A DNA stretch of 64,000 nt from Thiobacillus sp. 65-29 (GTDB taxonomy: Bacteria; Pseudomonadota; Gammaproteobacteria; Burkholderiales; Thiobacillaceae): assembly GCA_001899775.1 (NCBI GenBank), contig MKWN01000016.1:62001-126000 (forward strand). The letters run 5' to 3'. Shown here piece after piece: positions 41,920 through 50,728 of the stretch (position 1 is the first letter of the stretch; each line of letters starts with the position of its first letter). Below the pieces are notes generated by a model that saw only the letters and a list, made by a program, of their open reading frames with translations, was not told where the DNA came from and made no database searches. The translations under genes were made by a program, and so were the position numbers.

Positions 41920-43029
41920 TCATTGGCGTGTTTCCTGTTTCACCTTGCTGCCCGCTTTCAGGCGCTTGGGGATTTCCGTCAGCACCGGCTCGTGCTCGCG
42001 CAGTTCACCGGCGAGCGCAGCTTCGCCATCGAGGCGGCGCAGCAGGCGCACCGGCTGCACCGCCGCCTTGCCACTGCGCACCACGTACACATAATCCCCC
42101 TGCTGCCCATGTTGCAACGCCGCCTCGGGCACCACCCGCGCGCCGGGCTCGGCGCCGACGAAGAGGCGCACGCGCACACCCTGGCCGGAGAGCAGCGCAC
42201 CCGGTTCCGCGAGCCGCAGCTTCACCGGCACGGTGCCGGTCACGGCGTCGAGCTGCGCATCGGTGAAGACCAGTTCGGCACGCTGCGGCACCGCCTGCGC
42301 CGTGTCGTCGAACACCTCGGCCTCGACCCGGCCGCGTGCGCGCGCCGTAGCGAGCGCAGGCCAGTTCTGCGCAGCGACGGCGGCACGCACGTCGAGCGTG
42401 CCCGGTGCGAGAATCGTCGTCAGGACGTCGCCCCCCGCCTGCACTAGGCTGCCCTCATGCACCGCAATGCGGCCGACGCGCCCGGCGATCGGCGCACGCA
42501 ACTGCGCATACTGGACGTCGAGCTGGGCACCCCGCATCTCGGCCGTGGCGGTGCCCGCACGTGCCCGCGCAGCTTCCAGCGCGAGCACCGCATCGTCGTA
42601 TTCCTGGCGGCTGATGTAGCCGGATGCCTGCAAGGGCGCCAGGCGCGCGAGTTTCTTTTCCGCCTCGGCCATTTCGGCGCGCGCGCCCACGAGGGCGGCC
42701 TGCGCCTGCTCGATGCGTGCCTGCGCCGGGCGCGCATCCAGCGTGAAGAGCAACTGTCCCGCACGCACGCTGTCGCCCTCCACGACGTGGCGGCGCAGCA
42801 CCGTGCCGCCCACCTGTGCGACGAGCGAGACCTGCTGCGCCGCCTCGACCGTGCCGGGAAGCTCGATCACGATGGGGAAATCGCGTACCGCCACCGGCAC
42901 GGTACGCACCGCGATCGCGCGATCACCCCCGCTCGCGCGTTCCTGCGGGCCACTCTGCTGCTGCAGGCGCCACACCACCCCGGCGGCGAGCGCAAGCACG
43001 AGCAGGGCGACGAGAATGCGAGTCTTCAT
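41920..43029 (-). CDS. RND efflux periplasmic adaptor subunit
   Basis: A 369-residue membrane-fusion protein. An N-terminal hydrophobic anchor (about 5-20) is followed by the barrel-sandwich half ELPGTVEAAQQVSLVAQVGG. A coiled-coil hairpin covers about 105-170, with ASGYISRQEYDDAVLALEAA. The second lipoyl half is LRAPIAGRVGRIAVHEGSLV, and a beta-barrel domain follows. The start MKTRILVALLVL at 43029 overlaps the tolC-like stop by 4 nt (ATGA). It links the inner-membrane pump to the outer-membrane channel. Confidence 0.93.
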   Translation of the reverse strand: MKTRILVALLVLALAAGVVWRLQQQSGPQERASGGDRAIAVRTVPVAVRDFPIVIELPGTVEAAQQVSLVAQVGGTVLRRHVVEGDSVRAGQLLFTLDARPAQARIEQAQAALVGARAEMAEAEKKLARLAPLQASGYISRQEYDDAVLALEAARARAGTATAEMRGAQLDVQYAQLRAPIAGRVGRIAVHEGSLVQAGGDVLTTILAPGTLDVRAAVAAQNWPALATARARGRVEAEVFDDTAQAVPQRAELVFTDAQLDAVTGTVPVKLRLAEPGALLSGQGVRVRLFVGAEPGARVVPEAALQHGQQGDYVYVVRSGKAAVQPVRLLRRLDGEAALAGELREHEPVLTEIPKRLKAGSKVKQETRQ

Positions 43030-44393
43030 GGATGTCCTTCCTGCGCGACGCCGGGCAACCGGCCCAGCGCGTGGTTCAGGCGCGAAAATGCCGCCAGCCA
43101 GTCGGTGTCCGCCTGCGCGCGCGCCTGGCGGGCGCGTGCCAGATCGGCCTGCGCGGTGAGGAGTTCGAGCAGGCTGCCCACCCCGGCCGCGTAACGTGAC
43201 GCCGCGGCGCGCGCCGATTCGCTCGCGCTGTCGAACTGCACGGCAACGAATCCGCGCGCGGCCTGTGCGTCGCGCGTGTCGAAATAGGCGTCCGCCACCG
43301 CGCGCGCGGCGTCGGCGCGACCGGCATCGAATTCGGCGTCGAGCCGCTCCGCCTCGCGCTCGGCGGCGCGCGCCGCGGCGCGCAGGCGCCCACCGTCGGC
43401 CAGCGGCACAACCACGTTGACGCCGATGTTGTAGGTGCTCGACGGTGTACGCTCGTCTTCGAGAAAGAAGGTGCGTCCGGTGTTGGCGCTCAGCGACAGG
43501 CTGGGCCAGCGCGCCGCGCGCGCCTGCGCCGCATCCTGCCGCGCCGCCGCGGCGGCCGCGCGCAACGCACCCAGATCGGGACGCTGCCGCTCGGCCTCGG
43601 CGAGCAGATCGGCGAGCAGCACATCGGCTTGCTGCGGCGGCGCCGTGTCCCAATCGAGCACCAGCGTCTGGGTCTGCGCGAGGCCGGCGGCCTGTTTCAG
43701 CGCCGCGTCCGCCTTGGCGCGGTCGCGTTCGGCCAGTTGCCGTGCGCGTTGCGCCTCGGCGAGCGCGGCACGGGCGCGCAGTTCGTCGGCGCGCGAAGCG
43801 AGCCCGCCGCGCAGACGGATCGCCACGGCGTCGACACTGGCGCGCAGCGCGGCCTCCTGTTCCGTTTCCGCGTCGACGCGCGCACGTGCCGCCAGGAGCG
43901 CGAACGCGGCCGCTTCGACCTCGGCGATCACATCCTGCAGCACGCGGTCGTTCTGCAGCAGCCGCGCGATCAACTGGTAGCGCTGTGCCTCGATGCCGGC
44001 GCTGCGTGCGCCAAAGTCGTGGATTAGGTAATTCAGGGTGAGGCTGGGACCATAGCGATGTAACGTCGGCACGGCGGCGCCCGAACTCGACAGCGCACGA
44101 CTCTGGGTGAACGCGAACTGCGCGCTCAGCGTCGGCCAGCGCGCCGCTTCGGCTTCGTCCAGCCGTGCCGCTTCCGCCTGGATGGCGAGCCATGCGGCGC
44201 GCGAGGCGGCACGTGTGCGCAGCGCATGTTCGGTGAGCGCCACGAGACTGGTGAAGCGCACGGTATCGGACGCGGTGGCCGGCACCGGCAGCGCATCGCG
44301 CCGCAGCCAGAACTCACCTGGATGCGCGGGCAGATCCAGTGCCGCGGCGCCCGACCCGACGAGGCAGAGAGGGATTAGTAGCAGATATCTCAA
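43026..44393 (-). CDS. TolC-family outer-membrane efflux protein
   Basis: A 455-residue outer-membrane factor with a signal peptide (start MRYLLLIPLCLVGSG, cleavage near AAA) and two repeats of long helices rich in Ala, Glu and Arg. The pattern LADGGRLRAAARAAEREAERL is typical of the second repeat. The start codon is TTG (44393). A possible -10 (TAGAAT, minus strand 44408-44403) lies so close that the transcript would have almost no leader. It is the first gene of the efflux operon. Confidence 0.9.
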   Translation of the reverse strand: MRYLLLIPLCLVGSGAAALDLPAHPGEFWLRRDALPVPATASDTVRFTSLVALTEHALRTRAASRAAWLAIQAEAARLDEAEAARWPTLSAQFAFTQSRALSSSGAAVPTLHRYGPSLTLNYLIHDFGARSAGIEAQRYQLIARLLQNDRVLQDVIAEVEAAAFALLAARARVDAETEQEAALRASVDAVAIRLRGGLASRADELRARAALAEAQRARQLAERDRAKADAALKQAAGLAQTQTLVLDWDTAPPQQADVLLADLLAEAERQRPDLGALRAAAAAARQDAAQARAARWPSLSLSANTGRTFFLEDERTPSSTYNIGVNVVVPLADGGRLRAAARAAEREAERLDAEFDAGRADAARAVADAYFDTRDAQAARGFVAVQFDSASESARAAASRYAAGVGSLLELLTAQADLARARQARAQADTDWLAAFSRLNHALGRLPGVAQEGHP

Positions 44394-44619
44394 GATGTAC
44401 CGATTCTAAATGAGTCCGCGGCCAACCTCCGGACCATGCAACCGCACCCTCTGTCCGGCGGCAGGCGCCAGGACGCCGCGACCGGCCATCTGCCAGCGGC
44501 GCGTGCGCATCACGCGCGAGGCGAGGCGGATACTTGCCTTCTGGCCGGGCAGCGGTCAGCGTCCGGGTGAAGCGGATCGCTGTGGTGCGGCCGGAAGATA
44601 TGCCAGGGATCCCGGATCC

Positions 44620-44985
44620 CTACAACTCGTAAAACAGATACGCCAGCAGCGCGCAACCCAGGACCAGCACCAACACGTTCATGGCGATCGCCGGCCAGGT
44701 GTGATAGCCCTGCGGAATCTCGGCGGGCCCAAAGCTTGCGAGCACGCGCCGGAACTGCACGACGGCAAGGGTGATGACGGCGAGCGCAAGGACGATGAAG
44801 CCGACCCCGATCCAGAAGGACAGGTCGCGCCCCACATGCCCGAGACTTGGTCGCAATGTGTGCAGCAGCAAGCCGAAACGCTCCAGCATGAAGCCGAACG
44901 CCATCAGCGCCAGGCCGGTGCGATTCCATGCCATCAGCGTACGCTCGGCGGCGAAGAAGACGCGCGGGTCGTCGAGGGCGGACAT
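44620..44985 (-). CDS. DUF202 (YidH-like) membrane protein
   Basis: A 121-residue protein of the DUF202 family: the cytoplasmic start ALDDPRVFFAAERTLMAWNRTGLALMAFG is characteristic and is followed by three hydrophobic segments. Its ATG shares one nucleotide with the oxyR stop (TGATG), so the two are probably co-translated. Function unknown. The 226 nt between this gene and the TolC-like gene contain nothing I can annotate except the efflux-operon promoter region. Confidence 0.87.
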   Translation of the reverse strand: MSALDDPRVFFAAERTLMAWNRTGLALMAFGFMLERFGLLLHTLRPSLGHVGRDLSFWIGVGFIVLALAVITLAVVQFRRVLASFGPAEIPQGYHTWPAIAMNVLVLVLGCALLAYLFYEL

Positions 44986-45890
44986 CACGCCACCTCCACA
45001 CCTTCGGGCAGGCTCGCCTTGAGCGTCGCCGCCAGCCGTTCAAACGTTTCGGGAAACGGCGCCCGTTTGCGCCAGGCCAGCGCGATGGTCCGCCCCGGCG
45101 CCGGTACCCGGAACGGCCGGATTTCGACCGATTTTCTGCTCACGCGCGGCCCGGCGTCGACCGCCAGCGCGGGCAGCAGTGTGAGCCCCAGCCCCATGCC
45201 GACCATCTGCCGCAACGTCTCCAGGCTGGTCGCGCGCACTTCCTCGCGGCGATTCTGGCGTGCGCCGCACACATCGAGTGCCTGGTCGCGCAGGCAATGT
45301 CCTTCGTCGAGCAGGAGCAGTTTCTCGTTCATGATGTCGGCCACCTTCAGCGTGCTGCGTTTCGCCAGTTCGTGCCCCGCGGGCAAGGCCGCATGGAACG
45401 GCTCGTGGAACAGTGGTTCGACATGCAGCGCGTCATCGTTCACCGGCAGGGCGAGCAGGCCCGCATCGAGCTTGCCATCGGCAAGATGCGCGAGGATCTG
45501 CGGCGTCATTTCCTCGCGCAACAGCAGACGCAGACCCGGATGCTTCCTGTGCGCCAGGGTCAACGCGTGCGGCAGGTAGTAGGGGCCGAGCGTGGGAATG
45601 ACACCGAGATGGACCGTGCGCGTCATCGGGTCCTGCGCGTGTCTGGCCAGTTCGCGGATGCGCTCGGCCTCCTCGACGATGTTGCGCGCTGCGGCAAGGA
45701 TTTCCCTGCCGATCGGCGTCGGCGTGACACGTTTCAGGCTGCGGTCGAACAGCGTGACCCCGAGGAACGCCTCCAGTTTCTTGATCTGGGTGGACAAGGT
45801 CGACTGCGTGATGAAGCAGGCCTCCGCCGCGCGCCCGAAGTGACCGTGGTCCGCCAGTGCCACCAGGTATTTCAGTTCCTGCAGGGTCAT
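44985..45890 (-). CDS. oxyR: hydrogen-peroxide sensing regulator OxyR
   Basis: A 301-residue LysR-type regulator. The helix-turn-helix is at the N-terminus (HFGRAAEACFITQSTLSTQIKKLE). The redox pair Cys199 and Cys208 lies in GHCLRDQALDVC, with the same residue numbers as in E. coli OxyR, so peroxide sensing by disulfide formation is well supported. It is followed by the DUF202 gene. Upstream (45891-45930) is an AATGG-N12-CCATT inverted repeat that could be an autoregulatory site. Confidence 0.94.
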   Translation of the reverse strand: MTLQELKYLVALADHGHFGRAAEACFITQSTLSTQIKKLEAFLGVTLFDRSLKRVTPTPIGREILAAARNIVEEAERIRELARHAQDPMTRTVHLGVIPTLGPYYLPHALTLAHRKHPGLRLLLREEMTPQILAHLADGKLDAGLLALPVNDDALHVEPLFHEPFHAALPAGHELAKRSTLKVADIMNEKLLLLDEGHCLRDQALDVCGARQNRREEVRATSLETLRQMVGMGLGLTLLPALAVDAGPRVSRKSVEIRPFRVPAPGRTIALAWRKRAPFPETFERLAATLKASLPEGVEVA

Positions 45891-46219
45891 GGGAAGCGTT
45901 CGATTCCATCAATGGATCAATTCTAGACCATTCACGCGACAAGTGTCGCCGGCTGGTCTTGAATCCAAAAAATCCATTGGAACAGCCGTGCATGACAAAT
46001 CAACGGGTTGTAGGTCGGGTTTCAACCCGACGCAACGGTCGGTTGAGGTCCAGTCGGGCTGAAGCCCGATCTACGGGGCCACGCAGACAGCCCGGTCGGG
46101 TTTCGACCCGGCATGTCGGACTGAAGCCCGACGGCCTATTGGATAATCCGGGTTCAGCCGTCGTGCGGCATATCGGCCCCATTGCAGGGCACACCGCGCC
46201 AGAAGGAGGCCAAGCACGC
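45891..46219. other. 329-nt oxyR-ZIP intergenic region
   Basis: No gene seen. It contains the oxyR upstream region (45891-46000), a cluster of REP-like hairpins (46010-46133) and the short leader of the ZIP transporter. The long open frame running from 45857 into the ZIP gene translates the hairpins and is not considered coding. Confidence 0.7.
46010..46133. repeat. REP-like hairpin cluster
   Basis: Four short palindromes of one family: GTCGGGTTTCAACCCGAC (46014-46031), TCGGGCTGAAGCCCGA (46054-46069), a CGGGT/ACCCG stem with a TTCG loop (about 46096-46110) and GTCGGACTGAAGCCCGAC (46115-46132). Neighbours alternate between GGGTTT and GGCTGA types. They resemble the REP elements spread by RAYT transposases; no such transposase is in the window. 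Confidence 0.8.
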
Positions 46220-47137
46220 ATGAACGCCACCACCCGCACCATGCACAACTATCTCAGCGACCCACGCCATGCCCGCGCTGCGCGCCGGGGCGCCTGGGCG
46301 CTCGGGGCACTCCTGTTGGCGGGCCTCGCATGGATCGCCATCGCGCAGGGTGGCACACGACTGCACACGCCGATGGGGCAGGCGCTCGCCGGTTCCGCGG
46401 CGGCGGCGCTCGCCACCGCGCTGGGGGCGCTGCCCGCGCTGTTCGTGCGCGAGATTTCGCCGCGCTGGCAGGACATCATGCTCGGCTTCGGTGCCGGCGT
46501 CATGGCGGCGGCGGCAAGTTTCTCTCTCATCCTGCCGGGTGTGGCTGCGGGCGCCGACCTCCTCGGCAGTCGGCCGGCCGGCTCCGCGCTGGTCGCGGGT
46601 GGCCTGCTGCTGGGCGCGTTGCTACTGCTGCTGGCGGACAAGATGGTGCCGCATGAACATGCCCAGGCAGGCCATCACGGCCCCGAGTCGCCGCACCTGC
46701 GGCAGGTATGGCTGATGGTGTTCGCGATCGCCCTGCACAACGTCCCGGAAGGCATGGCGATCGGTGTCGGTTTTGCCGGTGCCGATCTCGCAGTCGGCGT
46801 GCCGCTCGCGACGGCGATTGCCATCCAGGACATTCCGGAGGGCCTGGTGGTCGCCGTGGCGCTGCGCACCGTCGCCTACGCGCCGTGGCAGGCGGCGCTG
46901 GCCGCGGCGCTCACCGGGCTCGCCGAACCGGCAGGGGCCATCGTCGGCGTCGCGCTGACCTCGGGATTCGCGCCGCTGTATCCCGCGGGCCTCGGCTTTG
47001 CGGCCGGCGCGATGATCTGGGTGGTGTCGCACGAAATCATCCCGGAAACCCACCGCAAGGGCCACCAGCAGGCCGCCACCCTCGGCCTCATCGGCGGTTT
47101 CGTGGTGATGCTGCTGCTGGACACGGCCCTGGGCTGA
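46220..47137 (+). CDS. ZIP family metal transporter
   Basis: A 305-residue membrane protein of the ZIP family (zinc/iron permeases). The metal-binding helices are HNVPEGMAIGVGFAG and IQDIPEGLVVAVAL, with a histidine-containing loop around VPHEHAQAGHHGPE. About eight hydrophobic segments are visible. The start at 46220 has a GGAGG site. It diverges from oxyR across a REP-like cluster. The transported metal (zinc, iron or manganese) is not decided by the sequence. Confidence 0.92.
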   Translation: MNATTRTMHNYLSDPRHARAARRGAWALGALLLAGLAWIAIAQGGTRLHTPMGQALAGSAAAALATALGALPALFVREISPRWQDIMLGFGAGVMAAAASFSLILPGVAAGADLLGSRPAGSALVAGGLLLGALLLLLADKMVPHEHAQAGHHGPESPHLRQVWLMVFAIALHNVPEGMAIGVGFAGADLAVGVPLATAIAIQDIPEGLVVAVALRTVAYAPWQAALAAALTGLAEPAGAIVGVALTSGFAPLYPAGLGFAAGAMIWVVSHEIIPETHRKGHQQAATLGLIGGFVVMLLLDTALG

Positions 47138-47161
47138 CGCCGGCAGGCGGCGCCACGCGCG

Positions 47162-47869
47162 TCAGGCGCTGGCCGCCACCACCTGTCCCAGCGGCACAGG
47201 CGGATTCTCGTGATGCGCGTGCATCGCCAGGGTATAGATCTGTTGCAGGTCCTCTTCGCTGACGTCGACGAACGTATCGATTTGCGACAGCGCGTACACC
47301 AGGCTGCTGTGAGGAATCATGCACATTTCCTTGGCGCCGGTGACCGGATCATGGCAGCGCGCATGCCACACCTGCGGGTAGCGCCGCCAGACGAGCGGAT
47401 AGTTGAACGCGACCGCCACGACCAGCAGCACCAGCACGTTCAGCAGCACCGGACTGAACACATACGTATAGCCGAGGGCATGCACGGCCGGCCCGCCGAG
47501 CACCGCATACAGCGCCGTGGCACCGCCGGGCGGATGCAGGCAGCGCATGCCGTACATCGCCGCGATCGACAACGACACAGCGAGCGAAGCGGCGATCATG
47601 GGATCTTGTCCGAACCAGCGTGCGCAGGCGACGCCGATGAAGGCCGACACCAGGTGTCCGCCCACCACGGGCCAGGGCTGCGACATGGCGCCATGCGGGG
47701 CAGCGAACAGCAGCACCGCGCTGGCGCCCATGGACGCGACCGCGAGCAGGCCGCCGTGCCCCGACAGCCAGAACTGGCTCACCCACAGTGCAGCCAGGGT
47801 ACCGAAAAGTCCGCCCGCCGCGGAAATCCAGTGTTCGCGTTCCGAAACCGAATAGGCAAGTTTGCGCAT
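47162..47869 (-). CDS. HPP family membrane protein
   Basis: A 235-residue protein with the HPP-family motif CLHPPGGATALYAVLGGP (about 110-127), four to five membrane segments, and a soluble tail of about 60 residues (from RYPQVWHARCHDPVTGAKEM). Some HPP-family members transport nitrite; the role here is not established. It follows a small gene by 10 nt on the same strand and lies convergent to the ZIP gene. Confidence 0.88.
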   Translation of the reverse strand: MRKLAYSVSEREHWISAAGGLFGTLAALWVSQFWLSGHGGLLAVASMGASAVLLFAAPHGAMSQPWPVVGGHLVSAFIGVACARWFGQDPMIAASLAVSLSIAAMYGMRCLHPPGGATALYAVLGGPAVHALGYTYVFSPVLLNVLVLLVVAVAFNYPLVWRRYPQVWHARCHDPVTGAKEMCMIPHSSLVYALSQIDTFVDVSEEDLQQIYTLAMHAHHENPPVPLGQVVAASA

Positions 47870-47879
47870 GCGTCACCCC

Positions 47880-48107
47880 TCAGCCCAGGTTCAAGGCGTG
47901 GGACGGCCGCACGCGAGCGGCACGCCGTGTCTGTTCTACGCCGACGCGACGGAAAAGCGCCGAAAATCGAATGCGGACCGCGCCGCCGAGGAAGAGGGCA
48001 AGTTGTCGGACGACGCAGCGGGCGTCGGCGACCAGTGTCTGCGGCAGGGTTTCACCCGGCTGGTTGGGTGCGGACACCCAATTCGTCTGATGGGCGGGCT
48101 GATTCAT
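47880..48107 (-). CDS. small hypothetical protein upstream of the HPP gene
   Basis: A 75-residue frame starting MNQPAHQTNWVSAPNQ with a very good GAGGAG ribosome binding site 6 nt before the ATG. It is rich in arginine towards the C-terminus and has a short hydrophobic stretch near 34-46 (RQLALFLGGAVRI). No domain recognised. It ends 10 nt before the HPP gene, so the two probably form an operon divergent from the LysR gene at 48338. The frame extends upstream to 48236 without support. Confidence 0.5.
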   Translation of the reverse strand: MNQPAHQTNWVSAPNQPGETLPQTLVADARCVVRQLALFLGGAVRIRFSALFRRVGVEQTRRAARVRPSHALNLG

Positions 48108-48337
48108 GGCGAACTCCTCAAGAACGTTATGAACGAAGCCTTGTCCGGCCCCCTCGCCCGCCCGCGGAGCGGAGGGAGGCCGACGGTGTGGGTAACCGGT
48201 TGTTTCATGATCCGGACTACCCTCCGCCGTGACCATCGGGTCTAACAGGCTGGACGGAGTCTAAAACACTAAAAAGTATTCATCCAGCGAGAAATTTTGA
48301 TGTTTAATATCGAATATCCAAATATCACTATATTGGT

Positions 48338-49198
48338 ATGGACACCGAACTCGCCCGCACTTTTCTCGCCGTCGCCACCAGCGGCAACTTCGTTGCCGCG
48401 GCAAGCCGGCTGCACGTCACCCAGTCGACAGTGAGCACACGCATCCAGACTCTGGAGACGACGCTGGGCAGGCGCCTGTTCCAGCGCGGCCGCGGCGGCG
48501 CGACGCTCACCCCCGCAGGCAAGCGTTTCCTGCGCCACGCCAACAACCTGGTACGTACGATGGAGCAGGCGCGCCACGACATCGGCTTGCCGGAGGGCTA
48601 TCACGATGTCATCGCACTGTCGGCGCGCATCGCACTGTGGGAGGGTTTTCTGCCGCACTGGGTGGCGTGGATGCGTGCGCAGGCACCCGACGTCTCGCTG
48701 CGTCTGGAAATCGGCTTCGAGGCAGACATCATGCAGAACCTCATCGAGGGCGCGATCGACATCGGCGTGATCTACACCTCGAGTGCGCGCCCGGGCCTCG
48801 CCGCCGATCTGCTGTTCGAGGAGGATCTGGTCCTGGTGACGAGCGATCTGGCGCGCGGCTGGCCAGACCCCGGCTATATCCATATCGACTGGGAAGCGGA
48901 ATTCCACGAGCAGTTCGCCGAGCATTTTCCCCACGTGCCGACACCGACGCTGGTCGCCAACATCGGCTGGCTGGGGGTGCAGCAACTGCTCGCCTTCGGC
49001 GGCAGCGGCTATTTCCCGCGCCGCCTGGTGCAACACCACATCGCGTCGGGCCAGTTGTGGCAGGTGCCCGACAGCCCGCGCTTCAGGGTACCGGTGTGGA
49101 TGGTCTATCCGCGCCGCCACGACAGCGACTCGCTGGCGCAGGCGCTCGGCGGCCTGCGCGCACTGGCGCGTGACGAGCGCCTGCGCAACGCGCGCTGA
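48338..49198 (+). CDS. LysR-family transcriptional regulator
   Basis: A 286-residue regulator with the N-terminal helix-turn-helix (TSGNFVAAASRLHVTQSTVS) and a periplasmic-binding-like effector domain (about 90-280). It diverges from the small-protein/HPP pair across a strikingly AT-rich segment (48262-48337), the usual arrangement for a LysR regulator and its target. The effector is unknown. The stop codon TGA is formed at the left border of a MITE-like element, which starts at 49197. Confidence 0.9.
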   Translation: MDTELARTFLAVATSGNFVAAASRLHVTQSTVSTRIQTLETTLGRRLFQRGRGGATLTPAGKRFLRHANNLVRTMEQARHDIGLPEGYHDVIALSARIALWEGFLPHWVAWMRAQAPDVSLRLEIGFEADIMQNLIEGAIDIGVIYTSSARPGLAADLLFEEDLVLVTSDLARGWPDPGYIHIDWEAEFHEQFAEHFPHVPTPTLVANIGWLGVQQLLAFGGSGYFPRRLVQHHIASGQLWQVPDSPRFRVPVWMVYPRRHDSDSLAQALGGLRALARDERLRNAR

Positions 49199-49390
49199 TT
49201 ATTGATTCGGCCATCTGAAGTTTGAAGTGGCAGGGTAATCCGATTCGATATTGCAAGGTCGGGAAGGTGAATGGGCCGAAGCAATAATCAATTAAGACAG
49301 CGTTCTATTGAGGCGGCTCAACGAATCTGTCCACCCTTGAAGCCCTTGCAAACCAATACGGTTTCAAACTTCTTCGTGCCGCCTCAATAG
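49197..49390. mobile_element. MITE-like repeat element, copy 2
   Basis: The second copy of the 194-bp element (189 of 194 identities to 35814-36007, same orientation). Here the inner pair CTATTGAGGCGGC and GCCGCCTCAATAG is a perfect 13-bp inverted repeat. It fills the space between the lysR and methyltransferase genes and overlaps both stop codons: the lysR TGA at 49196-49198 and the methyltransferase TGA at 49386-49384. Confidence 0.78.
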
Positions 49391-49995
49391 GCGGGTTTGC
49401 GCGCGACGAAGTCGATCAGCGCCGACTGCCCGTGGTGGTGCGTGCCTTCGCTGATGAAGGATTCGTGCTCGGCGAGATGCAGGATCTCCCAGTCGCCGAA
49501 CCATTGCCGCAAGAGGTCGGCGGTGTACATGTGCGCGGGATCGGGCGGCCCGCCGGTCCCGAACTCGATCTGCTTCGGCGTATAGCCCTGCAGGATGAGC
49601 AGACCGCCGGGCGCGAGGGTGCGGCGGATGCCGGCGACGATGCGCTCGCGCGCAGGGGGCGGCGCGAACTGGATGAAGATCGCCACGACCACATCGTAGG
49701 CCGCCGCGGGCCAGTGCCAGTCGAGTGCGTCAGCCTGTTCGGTGTCGATGGCGACGCCACGCGCAACGGCGAGTTTCTGCGCCTTGTCCAGCGCGAAGGG
49801 CGAAATGTCGATGGCATGCACCCGCGCGCCCTGCTCTGCGAGCCACACGCCGTTGCGACCTTCGCCGTCGGCGATCGACAGCGCGCGCATGCCGGGCCGG
49901 ATGCGCGCCGCCTGGCTCGCGAGGAACACGTTCGGCGCCGTACCGAAGATATACGCCTCGGTGGCGTAACGCGTATCCCAGAATTCGCGGCTCAC
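49384..49995 (-). CDS. SAM-dependent methyltransferase (class I)
   Basis: A 203-residue Rossmann-fold methyltransferase resembling the TehB/thiopurine type. The N-terminus is REFWDTRYATEAYIFGTAPN, the SAM-binding motif I is ALSIADGEGRNGVWLAEQG, and VHAIDISPFALDKA follows. The start is GTG 49995, overlapping the dsbC stop (GTGA). Its last two codons and stop are contributed by the MITE-like element, so the natural C-terminus may have been altered. Substrate unknown. Confidence 0.88.
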   Translation of the reverse strand: MSREFWDTRYATEAYIFGTAPNVFLASQAARIRPGMRALSIADGEGRNGVWLAEQGARVHAIDISPFALDKAQKLAVARGVAIDTEQADALDWHWPAAAYDVVVAIFIQFAPPPARERIVAGIRRTLAPGGLLILQGYTPKQIEFGTGGPPDPAHMYTADLLRQWFGDWEILHLAEHESFISEGTHHHGQSALIDFVARKPAY

Positions 49996-50702
49996 TTGGC
50001 GTTCGCGGCAAGCAGGCGTTCCAGTTGCGCCGCCGGCACCATGCCCGGCACGCGCACGCCGTTGGCGAATACCAGGGTCGGCGTACCCCCCACCTTCAGC
50101 TTGTTACCCAGCGCGATGGTCGCGTCGACCGGATTGGCGCACTTGCCGTCGTTGTTTGGCACGCTGCCGCGCGTGATGTAGTCGTCCCACGCCTTGTTGC
50201 GGTCCGGTGCGCACCAGATCTGCTTCGAAGTCTGCACCGCCTTGGGATGCAGGCCCTCGATCGGATAGAGGAAAGTGTAGACGGTGATGTTGTCCACCTG
50301 CGCGAGCTCGGCCTCGAACTTGCGGCAGAACGGGCAGTCGACGTCGGAGAACACCACCAGCTTGCGTTCGCCCTTGCCCTTCACCGTTTTCAGCGCGTTC
50401 GCGAGCGGCAGCGTGTCCCACTTCACCGCCTGCAGGCGGTTGAGGCGTTGCTGCGTGAGGTTGGTGCGATTCTTCAGATCGATGATGTCGCCAGCGAAGA
50501 TGTACTCCCCCTTGGCGTCCACATACACGATCTGGCCGTCGAGATAGACCTCGAACAGGCCGCTGTACGGGGTCTTCTGCACCGCTTCGATGCGTGCCTG
50601 CGGGAACTGGGTGGCGATCGCCTTGCGGATCACCGACTCGTTGGCCTGCGCCGTCGCGGTCGCCATGAGGGTTGCGGCCAGCGCCAGGAAAATGAATTTC
50701 AT
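49992..50702 (-). CDS. dsbC: thiol:disulfide interchange protein DsbC
   Basis: A periplasmic disulfide isomerase of 236 residues with a signal peptide ending near residue 20 (ATAQA). The N-terminal dimerisation domain (about 21-75) contains YSGLFEVYLDGQIVYVD. The thioredoxin-like domain has the active site C123-P-F-C126, followed by GTPTLVFANGVRVPG. The start MKFIFLALAATL at 50702 is the family-like N-terminus. The gene lies between a UbiH-family gene and the methyltransferase. Confidence 0.95.
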   Translation of the reverse strand: MKFIFLALAATLMATATAQANESVIRKAIATQFPQARIEAVQKTPYSGLFEVYLDGQIVYVDAKGEYIFAGDIIDLKNRTNLTQQRLNRLQAVKWDTLPLANALKTVKGKGERKLVVFSDVDCPFCRKFEAELAQVDNITVYTFLYPIEGLHPKAVQTSKQIWCAPDRNKAWDDYITRGSVPNNDGKCANPVDATIALGNKLKVGGTPTLVFANGVRVPGMVPAAQLERLLAANAK

Positions 50703-50728
50703 CGGGAACTCCAGAGTGGACAAGAAAA

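Noticed and set aside
45857-46219. N-terminal extension of the ZIP transporter
   Set aside because: It translates the REP-like hairpins; the GGAGG site before 46220 marks the real start.
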